64,000 bases of DNA from Galdieria sulphuraria (Eukaryota; Rhodophyta; Bangiophyceae; Galdieriales; Galdieriaceae), in assembly GCF_000341285.1 (NCBI RefSeq), contig NW_005178464.1:124001-188000 (forward strand). Direction: 5' to 3'. Position numbers and translations under genes: made by a program. The notes below the pieces were generated by a model, which saw nothing but the letters and a program-made list of their open reading frames with translations, made no database searches and was not told where the DNA came from. The stretch's first letter is position 1. Every line of letters begins with the position of its first letter. Of the stretch, positions 42,985-54,209 are shown piece by piece.

Positions 42985-44380
42985 CTAAAAGTTGCATATT
43001 TCATCTCCGTTGACAAATGCATGACACAATTCATAGGCAATGCTTTGAGGTGGTGGACCACGAAGGCCATTAGGGTCTCGATTGGATAACATTTGTTGAA
43101 CTTGTTCTCTCGAAAACCACTTTGCATCATCCAATTCCTAAATTGACATCCAAATCACTGTTCTTCACAATCGATAGTATACAACTAACCTGTTTATCCA
43201 CTTGAATCGTTTGTGAAGAAGCTTCTGCAACAAAACCCAACATAAGACTATAAGGAAATGGCCAAGGTTGTGAAGAATGATATCGACAGCGACCAACTTG
43301 AATAAAAGTCTCCTCTTTTACTTCTCTGTAAATAGCATCTTCTATACTTTCACCATGTTCCATGAATCCTGCAATAACACTGTATCGACCTAACGGCCAA
43401 CTTGGTTGTCTTCCCATTAACAAGTGACCATTTTTCACTACAGCAACAATAATAACTGGATCACTTCTAGGAAACCATTCCATTCCACAGCCTGCACTAC
43501 AAACACGCTTGCTACCTAATCCTCCCAACTCCGTTAAAGCACCACATTTTCCACAATATTGATGACGAACATGAAACTCAAGCAATGACTGTGCATGCGC
43601 TAATACTGCAGCTTCTTGGGGATCAAACTGAATTTTGTATAAAAGTGATCGAATGTTCATAGGCTGCGCGCCTATTTGAGATATCTGGTCACTATTCCAT
43701 ATTCCTGTTGCATCTAACACAAAACAATATTTGTCATATATATCAGATGAAACATTCTCATCGGATAGTATCGCGTGTTTTACACTCGTCCACTTGCCTA
43801 ATAACAAGGCTTGTCCACCTTTCGCAAGTATTTCTTCTACCAAACCGTGTTCCCGAGTGAACCAAGCAATATGCGCTTGTTCTTTCACAAACGGTTCCTT
43901 TTCAGAAGGAGCTTGTTCCGTTACTACCTTTAAAAGTGGTTCTCGATGGTAGAATATGATATATCTGACTTGACTAGAGTTTTCACACTCTTCCAATAAG
44001 GAGGCTTGGTTTCTATGATTGTTGAGTCGATCCAAAGGTGACCGAGAAAAGGTATTTAATAGTCCTCTGTCGTTCATAACAACACGTTGGAAAAGAGTAT
44101 TCGACAATATATCTGCTACACTATGGGTTCCTACAATATGCCTTGTATGTGTGAGACGGTAATTGCCAAAAGGTAAAAACCAAGGTAACTTATGGCACAA
44201 CCTGTTTCTGTGAGAACAATAGTAATAAGGACCTTTCCTTGGAGTTCTCAAGTGACGATAGGAATGCAAGTTAACTTGACGAAAGCAACTTGACCGCAGA
44301 CATGAACAACTAATGACATGCACAAATAGACTTCCACCACCAGTACACACTCCCAATGTCCCAACCAACCATAAAGTCAT
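42985..44380 (-). CDS. NADH/NAD+ pyrophosphatase, NUDIX family (NudC/NUDT12 type)
   Basis: Hydrolyses NADH, NAD+ and NAD-capped RNA. Two exons, about 450 residues. After a leader (possibly organellar) come the helical N-terminal part, QEAAVLAHAQSLLEFHVRHQYCGKCGALTE with the CxxC...CxxGC zinc ribbon, the NUDIX box GFMEHGESIEDAIYREVKEETFIQVG, with the catalytic Glu residues present, and the subfamily SQPWPFPYSLM motif. The last exon (EL..AKWFSREQVQQML and GPPPQSIAYELCHAFVNG) is joined by an intron from about 43188 down to 43138. The first in-frame ATG is 44380; a later ATG before NDRGLLNTFSRSPLDRL could be used if the leader is not translated. Confidence 0.9.
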
Positions 44381-44856
44381 GATACTTGCAAAGTTCTCAC
44401 TTTGGCATAATTAAAACTTTATTACCAAAAAGAGCTCATAGTCACATTCTTACAACTACTACAACAAACTCTACTCTTTCATCCCTCCACATATTTATTC
44501 CTACCCAACGAATGTTGGAAAGGGTAAAGAACTTCTCCTATATACATATGTAGAGATTAAGAATAGAGAATCAACAAGATGGATTTCTTCATATAACTAG
44601 TTTCTCGCCACGTGTTTCCATCTTCAACCATAATCGGAAAGTGTTCTCTTCACGCCACATCATAACTGAAAAGGATTCCGAACCATTCCTCATCGATCAA
44701 AATGTGTCGATTCCCTCTCAAAACGACAAGAAAAAGACCATTTCTGTGGTCGATGAAATCGCTTCATTTCATATCGATCCGATACTCAATGCCTGTCTCA
44801 TTCCTTTAAAACAATCGTATTATTCCACTTGCAGGATTATTTCGCATGTCCTCAGC
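44381..44856. other. 476-bp intergenic gap before the peroxidase pair
   Basis: Divergent region. The frame of the first peroxidase is open upstream to about 44641, but that part has no signal-peptide character and is read as leader. Nothing else seen. Confidence 0.35.
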
Positions 44857-45997
44857 ATGAAAACTTTACAGTTCAGAGTGCTTGTCCTTCTTCTATGCAC
44901 TGTAGTAACGAGACATGGTATCCAAGCAGCATGTTCTTCTTCAACTATGACTCAAATAGAAAACTTATTTGTTCAAAACTTCACTCAAAATTTGGCTCTG
45001 GCTCCTCTGTGTCTGCGAGGAGCCTTCCATGACTGTTGGAACGGCTGTAATGGGGCCTTGTTGTTGCCTGACGAAATAGACAGGAGTGAAAATGTTGGAT
45101 TAGCTCCGCTTCAGACATTTCTAAACCCTTTTCTCAGCCAATTCACTTGTGTAAGCGTCGCTGACTTGATAAACTCCTGCGCAGTGACAGCAGTCAAGTT
45201 CCTCGGAGGACCAGAAGTGCCCGTATTCTTTGGTAGAATTGATACTGGCGTTCCAGATCCTAATGGTCTTATTCCTGCTCCAACATTATCTGTACAGGAA
45301 CTCATATCAGCCTTCGAACCTATCGGGTTCAATTCTAGTGAAATTGTGGTTCTTTCTGGAGCACATTGTGTCGTATGTATATCCAAATTTTTATGCAACG
45401 CCACGTAATAACTTCCTCTTTAAAGGGTGTCTGTGAAGGTCAACCGTTCTGCCCAGGTCAAAATACTACTTTTGGAAACCACTACTACGTCGTAAGTAAA
45501 TTCTCACGTGAAATTTCGTTAGGGACTCAAATATTTCATAGCAATTACTCAATGGAGAACTCGAAGGAAAACTACAAACTGATATCGATCTTCTCCAAGA
45601 TAACTCCATGCGCAGTCTGGTCCAACAATATGCCAATGACCAGCAGCAATTTTTTGATGATTTTGCTACCGTTTTTGGAAAATATATTTCTCGTATTGAA
45701 TGTAACCAGTCCTCCAATGGACCTTGCCCTCTTGAAAGTAGTACAACCTCAGCCAGTTCCAGTAGTTCGTCCTCAAACCAAGGAGTTCCTATAAGTTCCT
45801 CTTCGATTTCTCCTGGTCAGCCTATTGAGACATCAACTGTTTCTTCTGCCACTAATACCTTTGGTTCTCCGGCCCTTCCTTCCATTAGTGGCAGTAGTGG
45901 TATACCCGTTGAGACTCTCCCGTTGGAACCTCCAACTTCGGTACCGATTCAACAGCCACTAGACTCTAACCCTGCTTTTCTATTCCCAGGTCCCTAG
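44857..45997 (+). CDS. Secreted heme peroxidase, class III-like, copy 1
   Basis: A signal peptide (MKTLQFRVLVLLLCTVVTRH) is followed by a class III-like peroxidase: LAPLCLRGAFHDCWNGCNGALLLPDE with distal Arg and His, VADLINSCAVTAVKFLGGPEVPVFFGRID, and SGAHCV with the proximal His. VCEGQPFCPGQNTTFGNHYY and MRSLVQQYANDQQQFFDDFATVFGKYI follow. A Ser/Thr/Pro-rich tail of about 90 residues may be O-glycosylated and wall-associated. Two introns occur, after the SGAHCV block (GTATGT to TAAAG) and after HYYV (GTAAGT to CATAG), both matching copy 2. Start at 44857; the upstream open frame lacks signal character. Class III peroxidases are described mainly from land plants and streptophytes, so the assignment is class III-like. 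Confidence 0.82.
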
Positions 45998-46480
45998 GTT
46001 ATTCCTAAAAGTAGCATAGACAAGTGTATCTTCTACTATTCCAAAGAGAATAGGAAGCTCCACTGTCAGATCATGTAATAAACATCTCAACAACAATTTT
46101 CCTCTATTTTCCTTGCATGCCTTTCCTCAACTTGTGTGTAAACTGAGAGTATTCCAGAACAATATTTCCCGTAGACAAATGCGACAAAAGAGAGAGCATA
46201 GCTCTCAACGTGCTTCAATCCATGTCCCACTGATGAGTGACTGAAAAAAATGCCAAATTTACGGTCCAGAAATGGGCAAATGCTACAATCGACATGTCCA
46301 TTCGGTTTGAAGCGTCAAATTTCTGGAAAGAACAGCGATTCGATGGCATTTTTCGTGGTGATTCCATTCTATTTGGGTTGTCTTTGCATTTCATAGCTGG
46401 AACAATGGATCATGAAGCAAGCTTAAAAGGGTTGCATCGATAATGTAACATTTTATTGATTTTGGCTTGTTGTCACGAAC
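45998..46480. other. Intergenic spacer between tandem peroxidases
   Basis: 483 bp. The 3' end of copy 1 and the promoter of copy 2. A 68-codon open frame at 46237-46443 shows no protein features. Confidence 0.35.
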
Positions 46481-47568
46481 ATGGCAGTGATGGGAGGCTT
46501 TAAATATATTTTATCGTTGGCAGCAGTGTTATTTGTTTCTATCAATATTGGTGTACAAGCACAATGTTCGGAAGGTACTATTAAAGAAATGGAAGGCATT
46601 TTTGTTCAGAACTTTACACAGAATCGAGCTATGGCTGCTATGTGTCTGCATTCCGCCTTTCATGACTGCTGGAACGGATGTAACGGTGCTTTGTTTCTAC
46701 CAGAGGAAATAGTTAGACCTGAGAATGCTGGATTGCCACCACTGAAACCACTGTTGATGCCTTTTGCGTCGCAATTCCCCTGTATTAGTATTGCTGATTT
46801 GATCAACTCATGTGCAGTCACCGCGCTCAAATTTTTGGGAGGTCCAGAAGTCCCAGTTTATTATGGTAGACTGGACAGAAACGTTCCTGATCCAGCTGGT
46901 TTGATTCCCGAACCCACCATGAGTCTATCAGCTCTTATCTCTGCCTTTAATGCAATTGGATTTACAAAAGAAAACGTAGTAACATTATCAGGTGCCCACA
47001 GTGTGGTAAGTTGAGAGAAAATTCAGGTATTGAGGGCCAAATTCACAATATACTGAACATAGGGAGTTTGCCACGGTGTTCCTATGTGTCCTGGTCATAA
47101 TAATACCTTTGGCAATCATTATTACAAGGTGTGTTGAAGTGCTAATCTCCAACATTTGTGACAATAGATTGAATGTGATGACAATAGGAACTTATTGACG
47201 GAGACTTTGAAGGCAAATTGGGTACGGATATTGAGCTCTTAGATGACAATACGATGAGGAGTTTGGTTCAACAATATGCCAATGATCAACAACAATTCTT
47301 TGATGACTTTACCACTGTATTTGGGAAATATATTTCTAGGATACATTGTAACCAAACTTCGTCAGGTCCCTGTCCCTTGGATGACATCGGTGTATCTACA
47401 CCTGCTCCATCACCGGAATCAGTTCAACCTGTATCTTCTGAACCTAGCATTCCTTCTAACCCATTCCCAGCTTTTGGCAGTGAACCGTCAGCACCATCCG
47501 AACCATCAGCACCATCCTCATCGTCTCCATTTGGCAGTAGCAGCGAACCTGTTTTCTTCCCAATATAG
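46481..47568 (+). CDS. Secreted heme peroxidase, class III-like, copy 2, distal Arg replaced by His
   Basis: Tandem paralogue of the gene at 44857. Signal peptide (YILSLAAVLFVSINIGVQA), distal block MCLHSAFHDCWNGCNGALFLPEE, VADL-type region ISIADLINSCAVTALKFLGG, PVYYGRLDRNVPDPAGLIPEP, and VTLSGAHSV with the proximal His. After the introns come VCHGVPMCPGHNNTFGNHYYK and MRSLVQQYANDQQQFFDDF. The tail has Ser/Pro repeats (SAPSEPSAPS). The residue four before the distal His is His (codon CAT), where copy 1 and plant peroxidases have Arg. That Arg normally stabilises compound I formation, so activity may be altered. Introns lie at the same places as in copy 1. The ATG at 46481 is one of two close ATGs. 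Confidence 0.82.
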
Positions 47569-47906
47569 AAAATCGAACTGACAAGTAGTGTGAAACTCCA
47601 AAGGGGGTTAGCTAGTAAATAAAGGTCAAAATTTTTCAAGTTTCTTTTTCTCTCTATATGAAGAGATATCATATCATTAGTTTAGAGTGCTATCTCATAC
47701 GAATAGAGCCATAGTGTGCCTGATAATTGAACAAAATAAAAGAAGAACGGAATAGTAAAATGGCAAGTTACAGGATTCAAAGCAGTCGTAGTCAAACTCT
47801 TCTTTTGTACAAAAGGTGACCGTAATTCTTCTAAAAAATCTCCATCACAATATTTTTCAACTCAATCCAACTTTATCAAAATAAAAGACAAAAACCCATC
47901 AACATG
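47569..47906. other. Convergent 3' spacer
   Basis: 338 bp, A/T-rich, between the peroxidase and the WW-like gene stops. No gene or RNA seen. Confidence 0.35.
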
Positions 47907-49865
47907 TTATTCGGACCACTCTACTTGCTGAGTACACATATTCCATCGAAAATGTCGACCATCAGTGGTTTGACAGTCAATCCAATGATTATTATCCTGG
48001 TTTGCTGAAGAGGTAGCTTCTTGAGATAAAATGCTATTACTAAGAATAGGTGCGGTTGGTTGAAGGGATGTAATTCTATCCTATTGCAATTGAATTCAGA
48101 TAACGTTGTCACTGCAACGACTACTTACTTGTATAGGATACAGGGGTACGGCAGGTTCATGAATACGCGATAGATCACTTTGAGGAAATGAAGTCTCTAA
48201 GCTGTCGGTGTTATTCATAGCGAGACGATTTGAACGAAAAGTAGAGGATGGCACAGCCTCTTTGTCTACAGAAGCAGTGCTTGGAGACGATTTTTTGAAA
48301 AGCTGCAAGTCATGAGGCTTGGCTATTTTTGACCAACCATGTTTGAAAGCTGAAAACAAAGAAGTCACGTCGTCCTTTTTCATCTTATTGGGAACTTCTT
48401 TGTTTTTTGGTTTATGACTTTTGTTCGATTTGCTTCGGAATGGAAACTTTTCTTGAATAGAACTTTCCACTTGCTTTGTTTCCTTGACTTTCTCCCAATT
48501 TTCGACGGGTAGTGGTGGCAGGTTGGTCCATAGCTGAGATTTTCCCGAAGCAGCCGTTTTTCGACTGGATAAAGTATGCGCATTTTCTTTAGTCTCTTCT
48601 TGAATTGACTTTCTCCTTATAGATTCGCCTTGTACTGAAGCAGAAAAAGAACGCTCACTAGAGCTGTGCCTCCCTTGAGACTGTCTCTTCGGTTCTGTTT
48701 GTCGTGACAGCTTGTCAGGTTTCTTCAGCTCAGGCTTTCGATCATATTCAGTTTTCGCAGGATTTTCAGATGTTTCTAGCAAGGTCCCTAAGGATTCCTT
48801 ATTTGCCTGATTCTCTTCTTTATGTTCTTCTGCTGTATTAGATGAGAATACACGGCTTATTTGTCTTTCTGGCGTAGATGCGTTATTAAGATTGTCTGTT
48901 CTTTCTTTCGAACGTTTGGATAATAGAGTAGCTTTGGTGTATTGTTCCAACTGCTTTTCACGATCTTGTTCATGAATTGTATCTGAAAATCTTTGTATTC
49001 TGTCTTTTACACTTTGAAACACCGGCTCCTCCTGAACACTAGACATGGACATTTCTTGTTCTTCAGTTTTTGTTGTTTGCGGATTTTCCTCCGTTACTAT
49101 GTTTGTATTGCTCTCCTTACTTGCTTTGTTTTGTGAGACTATATCTTTGTTTGAATGACTGGACTCGACAAATTTTTCAGACTGTGGGATGCTTTTTGGA
49201 GTATGTTGATGAGAAGGAGAAGAAGAAGAAGAAAAATGATCATAGCTATTTGCTGTTTCCAACTGGCCCTTTGTTGGTTTTTGATGAGATGAAGTAACTT
49301 TGGCTGTAATGAACGGTTCTATTCCTTTGTCCCTTTGTGACTCTTGGCGTAACTTGGTCTGTTGGAGGATGCGAGATGGACTGGGTTCTTTAGAAGTTTG
49401 GTTATCAGCTACCCAATTTTCCTTATCTTGTAGTAAGGATTGGTCTAAAAGAAAGGAATCTTGGTTATTGGATGCGAATAGAATAGTTTGTCTTCGTAGT
49501 CTTTCTGCTATCCATGACATTTTTCGCATATATTCCATTCCACTTTGTTGAATGTGATGATTAAGTTCTCTAGCAATGGGTTGTAGGTCTTCATTTTGCT
49601 GTACATTGCCTAGTCTTTGCAACTGTAACATCATATTCTTCAATGTCTTTTGTGTGTATCTTGATAAAGATTGAATCTGTAGTTGATAGCGTTTAGGTCA
49701 AACGTTAGGAGAGAAAGGAACAAATACCTCCAAAGATAGCCATTGAAATTGGTCGGGAACTTGAGACTCTTTACGTATAATATCAGACTTGAGAGTTTGG
49801 AACAAGTGAATATCATCTGGATGGTCTAATTGAGAAAGCTCTAGGAAGGATTCGTCACCATCCAT
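47907..49865 (-). CDS. Mostly disordered protein with a C-terminal WW-like segment (unknown)
   Basis: Three exons, about 620 residues. A short acidic start (MDGDESFLELSQLDHPDDIH) and a helical segment (residues 30-110) lead to a long Ser/Lys/Glu/Gln-rich region without fixed structure. It has many SxKD and RxxS sites, and LFSAFKHGWSKIAKPHDLQLF near residue 470. The last exon (47907-48070) has a WW-like end: two Trp separated by about 22 residues around TTDGRHFRWN and TQQVEW. A canonical WW has YY and a final Pro; here HFRW and EWSE, so it is degenerate. Introns: near 49680-49730 and 48090-48130. Might be an adaptor or RNA-processing factor; no assignment. Confidence 0.55.
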
Positions 49866-50270
49866 GTTTTGCAAGTCGCCTCAAGTTCAAACTTATGATG
49901 CACGTTGTATACCACAATTCCACGATATGAAGGACAAAAGGAGTCGATTTACGCTACATCAGAAATTGATTTTGAATATTTGGTAAATAGCATTTTTCTC
50001 TCTGAATCCATCTCTTGATGGAAATTGTATGATAAGGCTTGAAAAGAGGGGGAGGGAGGGGGATTTCCATTTGCCCCACCATTTTCAAACTCCAAAGAAA
50101 GTTCGTGTGCTGTCCGTCTCCCTATAAAAATGATCTGTCTTTCGATTGTCTCTTTGTGGATGGAATGGGGAATGAGATGATCGTTTACTCGTTGCTCATG
50201 ATATAGGAAGTACCAATAAATGGGTAAGCTTGGTTGAAACTTGCCACCTGTTCCCAGCAAATTACTTATA
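49866..50270. other. Divergent intergenic gap with a doubtful minus-strand open frame
   Basis: 405 bp between the WW-like gene and the WDR44-like gene. A minus-strand frame at 49949-50308 (119 codons) overlaps the start of the WDR44-like gene and contains a GGGGGAGGGAGGGGG purine tract; it has no recognisable features, so I treat it as non-coding. Confidence 0.35.
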
Positions 50271-52221
50271 ATGATAACACAAGTAGAAGACCACGATTCC
50301 ACACTCAACGTTGTGAACCCTCAAAAGGTACCTTCAGGGGTACCTTGGAAAAACTTTTTCGACTCCGATGGCAACTTGATAGTCAAGAATTTGGACACGG
50401 TTTGTACTTTATAGATTTTGTATACATGACGGTCTTAATATTGATGGTATGTCAAACGGACAGGGTGAAAAGACTTCCGTAAAGGACCTGGAGAAACCTG
50501 TAGACCCTGTTTTTTTGAGATTCGCAACACAAGAAGAACAACTTTCCGCTGCTATGACTGTCTCAACTTTTCGTACTCAAGAAAAACCACGAATTTCGTT
50601 TCTGGGAAAGGCGAATTCTTCATTGATGAAAAGAACTCCTTTGCGTGATAAGAGAAATGTTACAAAGGGTGTAGGACATGTGAAGGTAAAGAAATTCAAC
50701 TATTTCTTCAAGTCAACTTACACGAATTGCAAAAGATAAATTCGAAAAAAGCACAAATAGAATTTGATAATTTGTTTATCGTTCAAGCTCTACGTGCACA
50801 TGATGGACCGATATGGTCTCTCAAGTTGAATGAAAAAAGGAATCTACTAGCATCAGGTGGGCAGGATGCTGTGCTTCGTGTATGGCTGTTGTGTGGTCAA
50901 GGTATGTCCTCCTACCATGACTATGATTGTAGAAGATACTAAGAAATTCTTCTCTAGGCAATCCGGAAATCAACTGGAATCAGGATTATTCTCAGATATT
51001 TTACAATGGAAAAGGAACGGATGAACCAAAGAAACAACAACGTTTGGGTTCGGAGCCAAGCTTTTCTTCTTCTGGTACTCTTTCATCTTCAAAAGAGGCC
51101 ACCGAAAAGGATATGGAAAACAGTATTTCAAATAGAGAAATGAACATTCAGACCAAATATCCCAGACAAGTGTTGAAACCACGACCATTTCGAGAGTTTA
51201 TGGGTCATAAATTGGATATTCTGGATGTTGCTTGGTCCAAGGTAAGTGTGCTGTAGTCGGCTACTGTTGTGATGAAATATATATTAGCTCTATTATAGAA
51301 TGACTTTATATTGAGTGCTTCCATGGACAAAACAGTCCGTCTTTGGCATCCTTCAGTAAATGAAGCACTTCGCAAGTTTCAACACAGTGACTTTATTACG
51401 ACAGTTCATTTTCATCCCATGGAAGAAGGTATATTTATTAGTGGTGCATTAGATGAAAAACTTCGTGTATGGGATATAGCAGAAAAGAAAGTGATTACTT
51501 TCAAAGATCGATTGGGTCTCATTACGGCATCTAGTATTTCTCGAGATGGCAAACATTTGTTAGTGGGAACTTATAAGGGACTGTGCAAGTCATTCCAGTT
51601 GAAACAAGATGTGAGTATACTGCACTAGAATGGGATATTGAGGTTTGAAATATTCATAGGATGGAACGTGGACTTTGCAACAAGTGAATGAAGTGGAAGT
51701 GTGTTCACGAAGGGGTAAGAATAGCAAAGGCAGTAAGATATCTGGTATTAGTTTTAAACCCCATTCGGAAGAAGTGAGTTTTTAGAAAGCGACATTGTGA
51801 TGGTTTATATTTATTTTTTCACTTTTAGTTTTTGGTATCTTCAAATGATAGTCGTCTTCGTTGTTATCAACTGGAGTCATTTTTTCGTACTTGTAAATAT
51901 TTAGGACATCGTAACTTTTGTAGTCAGATTCATCCTTGTTATAGTGAAGATGGAGAATACGTCCTATGTGGTTCAGAAGATCGTCAAGTATATATTTGGC
52001 ATACTCAACCTCAAAAGGTACCCGAGAACAATGGCAAAACTGAACAGAATGAATGGTCTGAACATTTTATGGCACATAATTGTATCGTTTCTTGTGCCAT
52101 ATTTGCACCAAATGTTGTATGGAAAGATAGAAAAGTAGCCAGCAATAGTGCTATTGGTAGAGTGATCATTACTGCTGGTTACAGTGGAGAAATTCGAATA
52201 TATGAAAATATAGATTTGTAA
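50271..52221 (+). CDS. WDR44-like WD40-repeat protein
   Basis: Spliced from about seven exons; the ATG at 50271 lies ahead of MITQVEDHDSTLNVV. The first intron is unusually donor-poor (GTTTGT, about 50401-50463). WD40 blocks: LRAHDGPIWSLKLNEKRNLLASGGQDAVLRVW, MGHKLDILDVAWSKNDFILSA, SMDKTVRLWHPSVNEALRKF, FITTVHFHPMEEGIFISGALDEKLRVWD, then KDRLGLITASSISRDGKHLLVGTYKG, FLVSSNDSRLRCYQL and CSEDRQVYIWHTQ (spelled GSEDRQVYIWH), ending VIITAGYSGEIRIYENIDL. The order FMGHKLDILDVAWSK...ASMDKTVRLWH is characteristic of WDR44/rabphilin-11-like proteins, which bind Rab11 or related GTPases in recycling traffic. Plant relatives exist. Confidence 0.8.
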
Positions 52222-52360
52222 AAGACACGTTAGAATGCATTGGAGTATTTTTTGTTTTATTATGCGTTGAAAATAAAACTGAAAATTCATTTGGAATTGT
52301 TTTGATCGGGACAATTCATTCATTGAACAACGTTGACTTGTTTTCATAGTAGTAGAAAGT

Positions 52361-53450
52361 ATGAGTCGAGAGCTTGAACAACCAAAAGATTGGATTTCCT
52401 CCTTTAGCAAACAAGAATGGAAAACACCTGCAGTTGCTGTTGCAGGCACTTTAGCTTCCTTGGGTCTTATTCGATTGTACTCTAATGGCCCTGTCTATCG
52501 GTAGGCTTCTTTGGTATTCTATTATGTGTATTTTATATCAACCATTCTTCTTCTTTACTGTTAGAAAAACGGTTAACCTGAAAGGAAAAGTAGTCGTTGT
52601 TACTGGTGCCAATACGGGCATTGGAAAGGAAACTTGTATTCAGTTGGCGAAAATGGGCGCCACCATAGTGATGGCTTGTCGAGACTCTTCAAGAGCACTC
52701 AAAGCAAAAGAACAAGTTGTAAAACTATCCAAAAACGAGGATATAGATATCATTCGGTTAGATTTAAGTGACTTATCTTCCGTTCGTCAATTTGTTTCCG
52801 ACTTTTGCAAGAAATATTCCCGACTGGATATTTTATTTTGTAATGCAGGGGTTATGGCTTTACCCAAAAGAGAAACAACCAAAGACGGTTTTGAGATGCA
52901 ATTCGGAGTCAATCATTTGGGACATTTCCTATTGACCAATCTTTTGTTGGATAGATTGATTGCTTCAGCACCTAGTCGAGTGATAGTAGTTTCTTCTTAT
53001 GGGCATACATTTGGGAAGATTGATTTTGACAATTTGCAATGGGAGAGAAATTACTCGGGTTTTGCAGCATATGGTGCTTCCAAGTTAGCCAATATATTGT
53101 TTGTCAAAGAGTTGGATAAGCGTTTGAAACAACAAAATGCAAATGTGGGAGTATATGCAGTACATCCAGGAGCGGTTCGTACGGAACTTGCTCGATATAT
53201 TTTATCAAGTTGGTGGAAGAAGTTGTTGGCTGCACCAGTATTACCGCGCAGTTATTTGCTCATGAAGGATCCTTATCATGGTGCACAAACACAGATTCGA
53301 TGTGCTATTGATCCTTCATTGCAACAGTCCAGTGGTAAATACTTTGCTGATTGTAAAGAAACGACTCCATCTGCTGCTGCTAGAGATGCTCGAGTTGCAG
53401 AAAAGTTGTGGCAGGTATCGGAACAGTTGGTGGGTATGGCGAAGAAATAA
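52361..53450 (+). CDS. Short-chain dehydrogenase, retinol-dehydrogenase-like
   Basis: Two exons; the ATG at 52361 begins MSRELEQPKDW, and the intron (GTAGGC to GTTAG, about 52501-52563) splits the VYRKTVNLKG region. NADP-binding TGANTGIGKE, DLSDLSSV, CNAGVMALP, active-site SSYG region and YGASK (Tyr and Lys of the catalytic triad) are all present. A single N-terminal hydrophobic segment (AVAVAGTLASLGLIRLY) anchors it. Substrates of this RDH11/12-like group include retinoids, steroids and chlorophyll-related compounds; the algal substrate cannot be told from sequence. Length about 340 residues, normal. Confidence 0.88.
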
Positions 53451-53486
53451 AAGACAATGTATAATGTTGTGTAAGACTTGGAGATT

Positions 53487-54176
53487 TTATATTTTCAATA
53501 TTTTCATGGCAACTTGCATATCATTGGGTGCCTTTTGAGTGATTCGATATCGCAACCACTCTATTCCAGTCATTCCCATTTCTGGAGTCACTTGTATCTT
53601 ACTCAACTTGGTTTCTGCATCCTTTTGACTCACGTCATAAGCAAATTGTAGTCTGGATTGATGTTCACGTAAGTCTGGTAACTGACGAACTATGTTTTGT
53701 AACATTCTTCCAAAATCCTTACCAAATACCGATCTAGCTACTCCCCTATTTAACGTACCCATATAAAGTCTACGTCCCCAAGCTGTCTTACAAGCATTGA
53801 CCAACGTTTTAGAACGACTATCGCCTTGAAAGGATGCAATAGGAAACCAAAGTGGTCTCTCAGGTGACTTTGTAAACAAAGTAAATACAGGAGTCCCATC
53901 TTCCGGTAGCTGTGTTGTTGCATTCTGTCTTTTCATTTGTTCTTGATATAATTGTTGGCGCATCTTTCTGCCTTTTTTGGAAACCAGACTTGATACACCA
54001 CTCTTTTTGGGTTTTCTGGTGAACACAAAGGGCATTGTAGTAAGTGGTTTATATAAAAGTTTAGAGAGACGAGCACCTGTAAAATTATTCCATGGTTGTA
54101 ATCCTAAACTTCTTTGAGAAGGAAAACAAGTATGTGGACAAGAAGAAACGAATAGGCAACAAGTGAAACTTGTCAT
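53487..54176 (-). CDS. HHL1-like thylakoid protein
   Basis: Single exon, 229 residues. After a Cys/Ser-rich transit peptide (about 50 residues) come FVFTRKPKKSGVSSLVSKKG, then PVFTLFTKSPERPLWFPIASFQGDSRSK, then KTAWGRRLYMGTLNRGVARSVFG and LQFAYDV. The order and residues resemble Arabidopsis HHL1 (HYPERSENSITIVE TO HIGH LIGHT 1), which acts with LQY1 in photosystem II repair, as recalled from memory. A C-terminal membrane segment is not obvious here. It is 33 bp downstream of the glycosyltransferase gene on the same strand. Confidence is moderate because the similarity is partial. Confidence 0.55.
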   Translation of the reverse strand: MTSFTCCLFVSSCPHTCFPSQRSLGLQPWNNFTGARLSKLLYKPLTTMPFVFTRKPKKSGVSSLVSKKGRKMRQQLYQEQMKRQNATTQLPEDGTPVFTLFTKSPERPLWFPIASFQGDSRSKTLVNACKTAWGRRLYMGTLNRGVARSVFGKDFGRMLQNIVRQLPDLREHQSRLQFAYDVSQKDAETKLSKIQVTPEMGMTGIEWLRYRITQKAPNDMQVAMKILKI

Positions 54177-54209
54177 CAATCCACACTTTTTCAATTGTGA
54201 TTTTCTTCT

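Noticed and set aside
46237-46443. 68-codon ORF between the peroxidases
   Set aside because: No signal, motif or homology-like pattern; lies in a promoter.
49949-50308. 119-codon minus-strand ORF as a gene
   Set aside because: It overlaps the start of the WDR44-like gene, contains a purine-rich tract and has no domain-like pattern.
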